A stretch of 42,850 nucleotides of DNA. It comes from Cytophagaceae bacterium (GTDB lineage Bacteria; Bacteroidota; Bacteroidia; Cytophagales; Cytophagaceae). Positions within the stretch are counted from its first letter, which is position 1, and each line of letters begins with the position of its first letter. The position numbers and the translations under genes are program-made. Location of the stretch: assembly GCA_025454925.1 (NCBI GenBank), contig JALONM010000053.1, positions 1 to 42,850 of the forward strand, read 5' to 3'. Positions 32,762 through 40,920 of the stretch are shown here, in pieces. The notes under the pieces were generated by a model that saw nothing but the letters and a program-made list of their open reading frames with translations, searched no databases and was not told where the DNA came from.

Positions 32762-34564
32762 ATGAAAAAATTACTGATTTCCATTCTGGCATTTCTTGTG
32801 TCAGGCATTGCCTTTGCCCAAGGAATTACACCATCCGATGAAAACCAAAGAGCAATTCAATTATTAGATCAATTCTACATGGAATACCTGGAGCGTCATC
32901 CAATGAGCGCTTCGAGCATGGGCATTAAAAAAAATTACGACCAATGGGACGACATCAGCGATAAAGCTGCAGAAGCTGAAATTAAACTCCTTGAAAAAAA
33001 CGTAGACCGTTTGAAAAAAGAAATCGACTACTCTCAACTGAATGAACAAAATTTATTAAGCTGTCAGTTGTATGAATACATGGTAGACATTGAAAAAGAG
33101 GGCCGCCCCTTCCTGATGCATAATTATCCCATTACACAATTATTTGGTTTGCATACGGAAGTTGCTTCTTTCTTATCCTCCATACACGCTATTGATTCTT
33201 TATCCGATGCCGAAGCCTATCTAAAACGATTAAAAAAAATTCCGGCTTTGTTTCATCAACTAATTCAAAATTCTCAGGCGCGTGCTTCCCGCGGCATTAT
33301 TCCACCATCGTTTGTTTTCCCCAAGGTTCTGGCCGATTGTGAAACCATATTGAAAGGATTTCCATTTGATAAAAGCAAAGATTCCTGCACCCTATTCAAG
33401 GATTTTTCTTCCAAACTGAAAAATCTTTCCCTCAGTCCTGCGAAGCAGGCCGGCTTGCTAAGTCAATGCAAAAGCGCCCTGCAAAAGGATGTATATCAAG
33501 CATATCAAATGCTGATCAACCATTTAAAAGAACTGGAAAAAAAATCAGACCGTCGCGATGGAGCCTGGAAATTTCCAGAAGGTGAAGCGTTTTATCAATA
33601 TGTGTTGCGTAAAACAACCACCAGCTCGATAACGCCCGATCAGGTATTTGTGAAAGGCGAACAAGAAGTAGCCAGAATACATCAGGAAATGAAAGTAATT
33701 ATGCTACAGACGGGATTTCAAGGCACCTTGAAGGAGTTCTTTACCAATATGAAAGAGAGTCCTCAATTTTATTTCCCCAATGATGAAAACGGTAAAGCTG
33801 CCTATCTGGCTAAAGCCACCGCCATTATTGACAGCATGCGATCTCAACTGGATATATTTTTTATCAGCAAACCCAAAGCTCCCATTCAAGTGAGAGCGGT
33901 AGAACCTTACCGTGAAAAGACGTCGGCATTTGCCTTTTATCAGGAACCCGCCGCCGATGGCAGCCGACCTGGAATTTACTATGTGAGTACCTTCGACATG
34001 AAATCCATACCAACGTATAAAATGGAAGCTCTGGCGTATCACGAAGGCATACCTGGTCATCACATGCAAATTGCATTGGCGCAGGAAATGAAAGACTTGC
34101 CTTTGTTTCGCAAGAATGGTGCATACCAGTATTTTATGGCTTATGTAGAAGGTTGGGCCCTTTACACTGAATGGCTGCCCAAGCAATACGGTTTTTATAA
34201 AGATCCTTACAGTGATTTTGGAAGGCTTTCTATGGAACTTCTGCGTGCCGTGCGGCTGGTTGTAGACGCCGGAATCCATGCACGTCGCTGGACCCGCGAA
34301 CAAGCCATTCAATATTTTCTTAGCAATACTCCGATGTCGGAATTTGAAGCGACCCGTGAAGTGGAACGTTATATCGTATGGCCCTCTCAAGCCACCGCCT
34401 ATAAAATTGGTATGATAAAAATTCAGGAACTACGTGCGCTATGTCAGCAAAATCTGGGAGCGCGATTTGACCAACGCAAATTCCACGATTTAATTTTACT
34501 CAATGGGGCTTTACCCTTGAACATGCTGGAAAAAACAGTTAGGCAATGGATGGAGAAACAATAA
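32762..34564 (+). CDS. DUF885 zinc-dependent peptidase-like protein, exported
   Basis: A 600-residue protein with a signal peptide (residues 1-20, LVSGIAFAQ) and the DUF885 domain filling the rest. The zinc-site motif HEGIPGHH is at residues 427-434 (His427, Glu428, His433 or His434). Other family pieces are ASSMGIKKNYDQWDD, a helical middle, and AYVEGWALYTEWLPKQYGFYKDP with a likely third ligand in VEGWA. The family resembles M32-like carboxypeptidases; the substrate is unknown. The ATG at 32762 is chosen because it opens the signal peptide; a TTG at 32702 would not. Confidence 0.93.
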   Translation: MKKLLISILAFLVSGIAFAQGITPSDENQRAIQLLDQFYMEYLERHPMSASSMGIKKNYDQWDDISDKAAEAEIKLLEKNVDRLKKEIDYSQLNEQNLLSCQLYEYMVDIEKEGRPFLMHNYPITQLFGLHTEVASFLSSIHAIDSLSDAEAYLKRLKKIPALFHQLIQNSQARASRGIIPPSFVFPKVLADCETILKGFPFDKSKDSCTLFKDFSSKLKNLSLSPAKQAGLLSQCKSALQKDVYQAYQMLINHLKELEKKSDRRDGAWKFPEGEAFYQYVLRKTTTSSITPDQVFVKGEQEVARIHQEMKVIMLQTGFQGTLKEFFTNMKESPQFYFPNDENGKAAYLAKATAIIDSMRSQLDIFFISKPKAPIQVRAVEPYREKTSAFAFYQEPAADGSRPGIYYVSTFDMKSIPTYKMEALAYHEGIPGHHMQIALAQEMKDLPLFRKNGAYQYFMAYVEGWALYTEWLPKQYGFYKDPYSDFGRLSMELLRAVRLVVDAGIHARRWTREQAIQYFLSNTPMSEFEATREVERYIVWPSQATAYKIGMIKIQELRALCQQNLGARFDQRKFHDLILLNGALPLNMLEKTVRQWMEKQ

Positions 34565-34602
34565 ACAGAAGCTCCATTGTCTTCTTTTTCGGAGGATGTT
34601 CC

Positions 34603-34658
34603 GTTTAACCCTATTTCTCTATCGCGCGTTTCGGTTTTATGGTGAAATAGGGTTTAAC
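34603..34658 (+). repeat. Long-stem hairpin, possible variant of family 2 tail
   Basis: GTTTAACCCTATTTC (34603-34617) pairs with GAAATAGGGTTTAAC (34644-34658) with one mismatch. The loop contains CGGTTTTATGGTGAAA, which resembles CGCTTTTATGGAGAAA of the copy beginning at 34719. It lies just after the DUF885 stop. Confidence 0.4.
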
Positions 34659-34674
34659 CGCACAAGAACCTAAC

Positions 34675-34705
34675 AAAAGATCCTGCCTGATGGGCAGGAT
34701 CTTTT
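34675..34705. terminator. Intrinsic terminator, 13-bp perfect stem
   Basis: AAAAGATCCTGCC (34675-34687), loop TGATG, GGCAGGATCTTTT (34693-34705). Ends the DUF885 transcript. Confidence 0.9.
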
Positions 34706-34718
34706 ATGTTAACCCCAA

Positions 34719-34893
34719 TTTTTCAATAGAAATTCTTCTATTGAAAAACGATTAACAAAATCAGGGGCTTCCGAACGAATAGAACAAAAAATTCTTTTCG
34801 AAGCACCTGATTTTCCAATTCGGGATACCGGCCATGGATCTACGATCCATGCGCTTTCTCAATACTTCGCTTTTATGGAGAAACGCCGGTCTA
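34719..34893 (+). repeat. Dispersed multi-hairpin repeat, family 2, copy A (fullest)
   Basis: Four hairpins in a row. H1: TTTTTCAATAGAA-ATTC-TTCTATTGAAAAA (34719-34748, 13-bp perfect). H2: AAAATCAGGGGCTTC (34757-34771) with GAAGCACCTGATTTT (34800-34814), one mismatch. H3: CATGGATC-TAC-GATCCATG (34833-34851). H4: TTTCTC (34855-34860) with GAGAAA (34878-34883). Ends near GCCGGTCT. Used here as the reference for copies at 3182, 15586 and 21830. Confidence 0.8.
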
Positions 34894-34907
34894 AAATCGA
34901 GGTATTT

Positions 34908-35408
34908 TTATTTTGCCGCTTGCAGGGCTGCTTCAAAATTAGGCTCTTGGGTAATTTCAGGCACTTGCTCCGAATAGGTTACTAATCCTTTTTCGTCAAT
35001 CACCACTACCGAGCGCGAGAATAATCCTGCCAACGGACCATCTTGCATGGTAACCTGATAAGACTTTTCAAACGAATCATTACGCAATGATGAAGCTGAA
35101 ACTACGTTGGCAAGCCCTTCTGTTTCACAAAAACGTTTGTGAGCAAAAGGCAGGTCCTTGGAAATGCAAAGCACTACCGTATTATCCAAGGACGAAGCTT
35201 CCTTATTGAATCTGCGGACTGAAGCGGCGCACACTCCAGTATCAAGGCTTGGGAAGATATTAAGGATTACTTTTTTTCCTGCAAATTCCTGCAAACCGAA
35301 ATCAGAGAGGTTGGTTTTTGTTAACAGAAAATCGGGAGCCTTGCTTCCTGCGGCAGGCAAGCTACCTGATGTCTTTACAGGATTGCCTTTAAATGTGATG
35401 GATGCCAT
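34908..35408 (-). CDS. tpx: Thiol peroxidase
   Basis: A 166-residue atypical two-cysteine peroxiredoxin. The peroxidatic Cys60 is in FPSLDTGVCAAS and the resolving Cys94 in RFCETEG, exactly the Tpx spacing. It begins with the normal MASITFKGNPV start and ends NFEAALQAAK. It reduces hydroperoxides using thioredoxin. It is transcribed alone, divergent from the DUF6495 gene. Confidence 0.97.
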   Translation of the reverse strand: MASITFKGNPVKTSGSLPAAGSKAPDFLLTKTNLSDFGLQEFAGKKVILNIFPSLDTGVCAASVRRFNKEASSLDNTVVLCISKDLPFAHKRFCETEGLANVVSASSLRNDSFEKSYQVTMQDGPLAGLFSRSVVVIDEKGLVTYSEQVPEITQEPNFEAALQAAK

Positions 35409-35529
35409 AAAAAATTGTTATGTGGTTAGCGTTTTTAAAAATACAGAAATAATTATCCAATCTTCAAACAATTGCCGCTATTTAAAAGTTCCGGCATCTG
35501 GGTCCCTTTCAATTCGACGCTTCTCTGCG

Positions 35530-35537
35530 TATATTTG
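35530..35537 (+). promoter_or_regulatory. -7 promoter box TATATTTG
   Basis: An exact TAnnTTTG match 15 bases before the DUF6495 ATG, giving a very short leader. A clear -33 TTTG is not present at the expected position. Confidence 0.4.
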
Positions 35538-35552
35538 CCGAAATTTATTGCC

Positions 35553-36026
35553 ATGCCCAAGTACCGCCTTTTAAGCTCCGATGAACTGCAAGCCATGGAA
35601 AAAGAATTCATCGAATTTCTTATCCTGAATGGAATAACAGCTGATGAATGGAAAAAAATCATTGCTGAAGATACCGAAAAAGCAGAGCGGTTTGTAGCAC
35701 TTTTTTCGGATGTAGTTTGGGAAGGTATTTTGAGAAAGATAAAATTTCTGGAAATGAGGGGCAATAACTTTTTGCACATCTACCAGTGTTTAGCCCAGGA
35801 ATTAGTGCTGGTAGCCATGGAATGTGAAGACGAGGGGGTTAATTTCCTTAATCCGGATTTTATTAAAAGTGCTATGCTAACTCCCCCTGAAAAAATCAAT
35901 GTGTATACAAGCACCCGTCAATATAAGGATTCCAGGGAAGTTGAATTGTTTGACTTTTTGCAAAAAGGAGCCATAATAGCGGATGACCGCCTGTTTAAGA
36001 TTTTATGCCTGCAACTACAAAAGTAA
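35553..36026 (+). CDS. DUF6495 family protein
   Basis: A 157-residue cytosolic protein. It starts MPKYRLLSSDELQAMEKEF and has ITADEWKKI, LFSDVVWEGILRKIKFLE and DFLQKGAIIADDRLFK, the pattern of the Bacteroidota family DUF6495, whose function is unknown. The ATG at 35553 is preferred because the in-frame codons before it lie over the promoter and lack the family sequence. It is followed 3 bases later by queA, so it is probably cotranscribed. Confidence 0.85.
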   Translation: MPKYRLLSSDELQAMEKEFIEFLILNGITADEWKKIIAEDTEKAERFVALFSDVVWEGILRKIKFLEMRGNNFLHIYQCLAQELVLVAMECEDEGVNFLNPDFIKSAMLTPPEKINVYTSTRQYKDSREVELFDFLQKGAIIADDRLFKILCLQLQK

Positions 36027-36029
36027 GTG

Positions 36030-37226
36030 ATGCATCCTTCTGAACTTTCTATTCGCGATTATCATTACGAACTTCCTGATGAAAAAATCGCTAAACATCC
36101 CCTACCCAATCGATCCGATTCTAAATTACTGGTTTATAAACAAGGATCCTGGAAAGACCACAATTTTCGAGAACTCCCGGATTTATTGAAAGCAGACGGT
36201 AGTACACTCGTTTTTAATAATACCAGTGTATTACAAGCCCGATTGCTTTTCATCACAAATGATGATGAAGAAATTGAAATTTTTTGTCTGGAACCACATC
36301 AGGAGCTTTACGAAAAGGCACTCAATGCCAGTTCTCCTGCTCGATGGAAATGTTTTGTAGGTAGATTAAAAAAATGGAAAGAAGAATTGCTTAGTCGAAC
36401 TTTCTCTGGCATTACCCTATCTGCGAAACGCATAGAGTCTTTAGGAGATTCTCATCTGATAGAATTTTCATGGAATGCCTCCATAAGCTTTTCGGAAGTA
36501 TTGGCCCTGGCAGGCAAAACTCCTATTCCACCCTATTTGAAGCGCCCTTCCGAAGCAGAAGACACCCAACGTTACCAAACTGTTTTTGCCAAAGAGGAAG
36601 GCTCCGTAGCCGCCCCCACTGCCGCCTTACATTTTACAGATGAACTTCTGGAAACGTTACAGCAACAAAAAAACAAGCTTCTGTTCACTACGCTTCATGT
36701 TGGAGCTGGCACTTTCAAACCTGTTAAATCTGACACCATGAAGGACCACCCCATGCATGCAGAATGGATGGTGATAGAAAAAAACTTTATTGAAGAATTA
36801 CTATCTTCCAGGCATACCATAGCGGTAGGAACTACTTCCCTGAGAACACTGGAAAGTATCTATTGGATGGGTGTAAAAACTAACCTGCATCCGGAATGCC
36901 AGGTGCAGGACTTAGAAATTCAACAATGGGAATGTTATCAGTTGCCTAAACTCCAGCGCAGCATTGCACTGAACTCATTGCTGGATTGGATGCGCCGAAA
37001 TGCCTTGAATTCATTTACCATACGTACGAGTATTTTAATAGCTCCCGGGTATTCCATTCAAATGGTGAATGCACTCATCACTAATTTCCATCAGCCACAA
37101 AGCACTCTCATATTGCTGGTAGCAGCTTGCATTGGTGAAGACTGGAAAAAAATCTATCAGCATGCGCTGGAATCGGAGTATCGCTTTCTTAGTTACGGCG
37201 ATAGTTCTTTACTCTATATCTCGTGA
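36030..37226 (+). CDS. queA: tRNA preQ1(34) ribosyltransferase-isomerase QueA
   Basis: A 398-residue enzyme that transfers and isomerises the ribosyl group of S-adenosylmethionine onto preQ1 in tRNA to make epoxyqueuosine. Motifs: IRDYHYELPDEKIAKHPLPNR split as the N-terminal signature, GKTPIPPYLKRP, the AAPTAALHFT segment, FTTLHVGAGTFKPV, and TNFHQPQSTLI near the end. The ATG at 36030 is preferred to the GTG just before it. Between the DUF6495 gene and the oxidoreductase gene in one operon. Confidence 0.97.
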   Translation: MHPSELSIRDYHYELPDEKIAKHPLPNRSDSKLLVYKQGSWKDHNFRELPDLLKADGSTLVFNNTSVLQARLLFITNDDEEIEIFCLEPHQELYEKALNASSPARWKCFVGRLKKWKEELLSRTFSGITLSAKRIESLGDSHLIEFSWNASISFSEVLALAGKTPIPPYLKRPSEAEDTQRYQTVFAKEEGSVAAPTAALHFTDELLETLQQQKNKLLFTTLHVGAGTFKPVKSDTMKDHPMHAEWMVIEKNFIEELLSSRHTIAVGTTSLRTLESIYWMGVKTNLHPECQVQDLEIQQWECYQLPKLQRSIALNSLLDWMRRNALNSFTIRTSILIAPGYSIQMVNALITNFHQPQSTLILLVAACIGEDWKKIYQHALESEYRFLSYGDSSLLYIS

Positions 37227-37230
37227 TTAT

Positions 37231-38262
37231 ATGAAACCAATCGTCACTGCCTTAAGTTCTTTTGGAATGTCCGGGCAAGTCTTTCATGCTCCTTTTTTAT
37301 ATACCCTGAAAGAATTTGATTGGAAATATGTATGGGAACGCAGCAACAAAAAAGCTCGGGAAAAATATCCGGAAGTACAATCCTTTGATTCCTGGGAACA
37401 ATTGCTGGAAGCTGCCGACCTGGAATTAGTAGTTATAAACACACCCAATGCCTTGCACTTTCCAATGGCTAAACAAGCCCTGGAAAAAGGCAAACATGTA
37501 GTGGTGGAAAAACCATTTACCTTATCGGTATCCGAAGCAGAGGAACTGCTTCTTCTTGCGAAAAGAAAGAATCGTATTATTTCTGTTTTTCATAATAAAC
37601 GATTGGAAGGTGAATTTAAAACCGTGCAGGAATTGCTGAAAAGTGAAAAGCTGGGGAAGCTTCTTTCGTTTGAAACCCGTTTTGACCGCTTTCGACCGGA
37701 GATAGGAAACAAAAAATGGAAAGAAAACGAGGTACCGGGTGCCGGTTTGCTTTACGACCTGGGTCCGCATCTGATCGATCAGGTATTGCAACTGTTTGGA
37801 CTCCCGGAAAAAATTTCGGCTCGATTAGAAAAACAAAGGCCACAAACCCAAGTAATCGATTTTTTTGAAATTCAATTTCACTACGCACACTGCCATGCCA
37901 TTGCTAAAGCGGGTATGCTCGAACAACCTCCTTTTCTTAAATACAAAATAGAAGCTGAAAAAGGATGTTTCCTAAAATCAGGTTCGGATCCTCAGGAAGA
38001 ATTACTAAAACAAGGTATATTGCCTGTAGGACCTGATTGGGGAAAAGAAGATGAACCTCAATGGGGAACCATTCAATGGAAAAATGGACGCCAGGAAAAA
38101 GTACCTACCTTGCAAGGGACTTACTCGGACTTCTATCTGAATGTATTCCAACAAATACGCTTACAAGCTGGATACGACACCAGTCAATCCGGTCTCGATT
38201 GCGTGCGGATTATTGAATGCGCGCTGCAAAGCGAGGCTTCCGGAGCACCGGTACTAGTATAA
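37231..38262 (+). CDS. Gfo/Idh/MocA family oxidoreductase
   Basis: A 343-residue NAD(P)-dependent dehydrogenase. The Rossmann start is ALSSFGMSGQVFHAPFL, with the GxSGxVFHAP pattern of the group. The family catalytic motif is GKHVVVEKPF (Glu-Lys-Pro). The C-terminal half is the beta-sheet substrate domain with GAGLLYDLGPHLIDQVL. The substrate is probably a sugar or inositol-like polyol but is not determined. The ATG at 37231 lies 4 bases after queA; the longer frame overlaps queA and is rejected. Confidence 0.93.
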   Translation: MKPIVTALSSFGMSGQVFHAPFLYTLKEFDWKYVWERSNKKAREKYPEVQSFDSWEQLLEAADLELVVINTPNALHFPMAKQALEKGKHVVVEKPFTLSVSEAEELLLLAKRKNRIISVFHNKRLEGEFKTVQELLKSEKLGKLLSFETRFDRFRPEIGNKKWKENEVPGAGLLYDLGPHLIDQVLQLFGLPEKISARLEKQRPQTQVIDFFEIQFHYAHCHAIAKAGMLEQPPFLKYKIEAEKGCFLKSGSDPQEELLKQGILPVGPDWGKEDEPQWGTIQWKNGRQEKVPTLQGTYSDFYLNVFQQIRLQAGYDTSQSGLDCVRIIECALQSEASGAPVLV

Positions 38263-38295
38263 GCCTACCTTTACAACTAAAAAACCCAACACCCT

Positions 38296-40845
38296 ATGAA
38301 AAAGTTTTTATTGCCTGCTTTTTTTCTCACATGGCTACTCGTCGCCCCCCATGCTCAAGCTCAAACCAATGTAGTAGCCAATCCAGGATTTGAACTGGGA
38401 GAAACCGATTGGAATTTTTGGGGCGGTACCGTGCAATCCGGCATTCGAAGAACAGGTGCTCAGGCACTCCGGGTAAGCCTCAGCAGCCCAACCTGGAGTG
38501 GAGCGGATCAAATCATTGCCCTTCCTCCAGGCACTTTTAAAGCCAAGGTGAGCGGATGGATGAAAACAGAGGCTGTTGTGCAAGGCAACCAAGGCTATGA
38601 AACAGCACGTATTGCGGTAGAATTTCTTGACAACAACAATCAAATGGTAGGCGGATATCCGCCGGTTACCGGACAGCGTGTAGGTACGCAGGACTGGGAA
38701 CTCGTTACCAAAGAATATGTCATTCCAGACCTGGCTACTAAAATCAAAATACAGGCAGTAATAGGGAATTGCGTTGGCACTGCCTGGTTCGATGATCTAT
38801 CTGTGGAACTCAGCGATGCGGATGGTAATGCGCTACAACGCAAATCCATTGCGGGTCCTGAAAGCGAAGGCAAATGGTATGCCCTTTCAGATTTCAACAA
38901 CCTGGCTGGGCATTATGTAGATTGGTCTTCACTATTAGATGCACCTGCCGGTAAACATGGATTTGTTAAAAGTGCAAATGGACATCTGCAATTTGAGAAT
39001 GGTAAACCTGCACGATTTTGGGGCGTGAATATGGTTGCCGCCAATTGTTTTCTTAGTCATGGTGAAGCCGACTCTGTTGCCCTGCGCCTGGCCCGCATGG
39101 GATGCAATCTTGTGCGCTTGCATCACATGGATGCCCCCTGGAGCAAACCCAATATTTTTGGAAACGCTTCCAACACCAGGCAACTTTCTAAAGAATCCTT
39201 AGAAAAACTTGACTACCTGATTGCTGCATTAAAAAAGAAAGGCATTTATATATTCCTGGATTTATTGGTGCATCGCGATTTTATGGTAAGCGATGGAGTC
39301 AGCAATCGGCCGCCAGACCTGGGAGGGAAACAAATTGGCTACTTTGATTCAACCCTCATTCGATTGCAAAAAGAATACATCCAACAATTACTATCGCATA
39401 AAAATACCTATACCAAGCTGGCTTACAAAGATGAGCCTGCCATTATCGCCTCCGAATTCATCAACGAGGCAAGCGCCTTTCTGCATTTTGGTGGCGACAT
39501 TCTTACGCCTGCCTTCCGGCATCAGCTTCAACAAAAATTCCAACAACAATTCCCTGGAAAAAAACTTAGTGTTTTCGATCTTAATTACGAAAAATTCTTT
39601 GCCGCCTGCATGAAAGAGAAGCAAGCGGGGGACCTTCATGAATCCATGCAATTCCTATCCCAAACCGAACGTGAATACTATCGGGAAATGTCGCAATTCA
39701 TGAGGAAGATGGGCGTACAATATCCACTTTCGGGAAGCAATTTCCCTAATCCGATTTTAATTTATCAGTTTGATAATTTAGAAACAGAGTTGATTACAGC
39801 CAATGATTATTGGGATCATCCACAACTTTGGAAAACAGGCAACGACTGGAGCCGGGTTTTGTATGCGCCGCTCAATAACACCAGCATGTATAAAAATCCG
39901 GAACGATCGGTAATCGCCAACATCATGCGGTTTCGATGGAATCATAAACCATTTATAGTAACAGAATTCAATGCCTGTTATCCGAACGAATACCGTCTGG
40001 AAAGCGTTCCATTTATTGCTTCTTACGCTGCCCTCCAGGATGTGGACGGCATGATCCAATTCGATTTTGAAAAACACGCACTGGCGCATGTACCGTTGAC
40101 GAATATTGCCATCTCTAAAATGCCGGAATACATGGCCGCTTGGGTAGTAGCGGCTCCTATTTTTCATAAACAATATGTAAAACCAGCGCCTGGACGGGTG
40201 CATGATCGGGTTACTGAAAAACAAGCCTTGCAACTTCCCTCTTATTCTGATTTCCTGGATAAAAATTTTCACCTGAGTTTCATCACGCGGGTTGGTAAAC
40301 TGCCTGCCGACTCCAGTCAACAGGCTCAACAAGCTTCTGATTTCGATTCCTTCTTTAATAAAGAAACAGGAATTATTACCAGCGAAACAAAAGAACTTAG
40401 CCTGGACACAAAACAAGGAATTTTCCGTATCCAAACAGATTTTGTACAAGGCATTTCGGGTGCCATCAAAGATCAGGAATTTAGCTTTCCCGTATTCAGG
40501 GTACAAGTAAAAAACAGCTGGGCAGCAGTATACTTGATCAGTGCGGATAATTTACCACTAAACCAAAGTAAGAAAATGTACCTGGTTGTATTGTGTCCGG
40601 TGAAAAATACGGCCCAACAATTTAACGAAAGCCGCAATGCTTTGCTGGAACCAGGAACTACCCCCGTCATGGCTCAGGTAGCCGAAGGAGATTTTGTATT
40701 TAAAACTACCGCTAAAAAAATCTCCGTGTTGGAATTGGACCATAGCGGAAACAAAAGAAAAAAATTGAATGTATTATTTAAATCCGACGGTCTAGGCATC
40801 AAACTTCAGGAAGGTAGAAGCTTTGTTTATGAAGTATCGTATTAA
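38296..40845 (+). CDS. Secreted GH5-like (clan GH-A) glycoside hydrolase with N-terminal CBM
   Basis: An 849-residue exported protein. The signal peptide is residues 1-22 (HAQA, then Q). A jelly-roll carbohydrate-binding-like module covers about 25-172 (NPGFELGETDWNFW). A TIM-barrel hydrolase domain covers about 220-600. Its clan GH-A residues are visible: N390-E391 (EFINEAS, acid/base) and E557 (IVTEFNA, nucleophile). A C-terminal beta-domain covers about 690-849. No T9SS sorting domain is present, unlike its neighbours, so it may be periplasmic or leave by another route. Exact GH family and substrate are uncertain; a beta-glucan or mannan is plausible. Confidence 0.85.
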   Translation: MKKFLLPAFFLTWLLVAPHAQAQTNVVANPGFELGETDWNFWGGTVQSGIRRTGAQALRVSLSSPTWSGADQIIALPPGTFKAKVSGWMKTEAVVQGNQGYETARIAVEFLDNNNQMVGGYPPVTGQRVGTQDWELVTKEYVIPDLATKIKIQAVIGNCVGTAWFDDLSVELSDADGNALQRKSIAGPESEGKWYALSDFNNLAGHYVDWSSLLDAPAGKHGFVKSANGHLQFENGKPARFWGVNMVAANCFLSHGEADSVALRLARMGCNLVRLHHMDAPWSKPNIFGNASNTRQLSKESLEKLDYLIAALKKKGIYIFLDLLVHRDFMVSDGVSNRPPDLGGKQIGYFDSTLIRLQKEYIQQLLSHKNTYTKLAYKDEPAIIASEFINEASAFLHFGGDILTPAFRHQLQQKFQQQFPGKKLSVFDLNYEKFFAACMKEKQAGDLHESMQFLSQTEREYYREMSQFMRKMGVQYPLSGSNFPNPILIYQFDNLETELITANDYWDHPQLWKTGNDWSRVLYAPLNNTSMYKNPERSVIANIMRFRWNHKPFIVTEFNACYPNEYRLESVPFIASYAALQDVDGMIQFDFEKHALAHVPLTNIAISKMPEYMAAWVVAAPIFHKQYVKPAPGRVHDRVTEKQALQLPSYSDFLDKNFHLSFITRVGKLPADSSQQAQQASDFDSFFNKETGIITSETKELSLDTKQGIFRIQTDFVQGISGAIKDQEFSFPVFRVQVKNSWAAVYLISADNLPLNQSKKMYLVVLCPVKNTAQQFNESRNALLEPGTTPVMAQVAEGDFVFKTTAKKISVLELDHSGNKRKKLNVLFKSDGLGIKLQEGRSFVYEVSY

Positions 40846-40867
40846 GTAATAGACATTATACATTCAA

Positions 40868-40893
40868 GTGCCGCTGTAAAATTGCAGCGGCAC
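40868..40893. terminator. Hairpin between convergent glycosidase genes
   Basis: GTGCCGCTG (40868-40876), loop TAAAATTG, CAGCGGCAC (40885-40893). Only short T-runs follow. A probable two-way terminator. Confidence 0.65.
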
Positions 40894-40920
40894 CTTTGGT
40901 CCCTCCCATATTAAACCTCA

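Noticed and set aside
33704-34390. Long minus-strand frame of 228 codons inside the DUF885 gene
   Set aside because: It lies fully within a gene with an intact zinc-peptidase motif, and its translation has no family pattern.
479-34893. Repeats considered as a CRISPR array
   Set aside because: The copies are far apart, on both strands, contain internal hairpins, and no cas gene is present.
39778-40506. Minus-strand frame of 242 codons inside the GH5-like gene
   Set aside because: It is the antisense of a gene with clear catalytic motifs and looks like a chance open frame.
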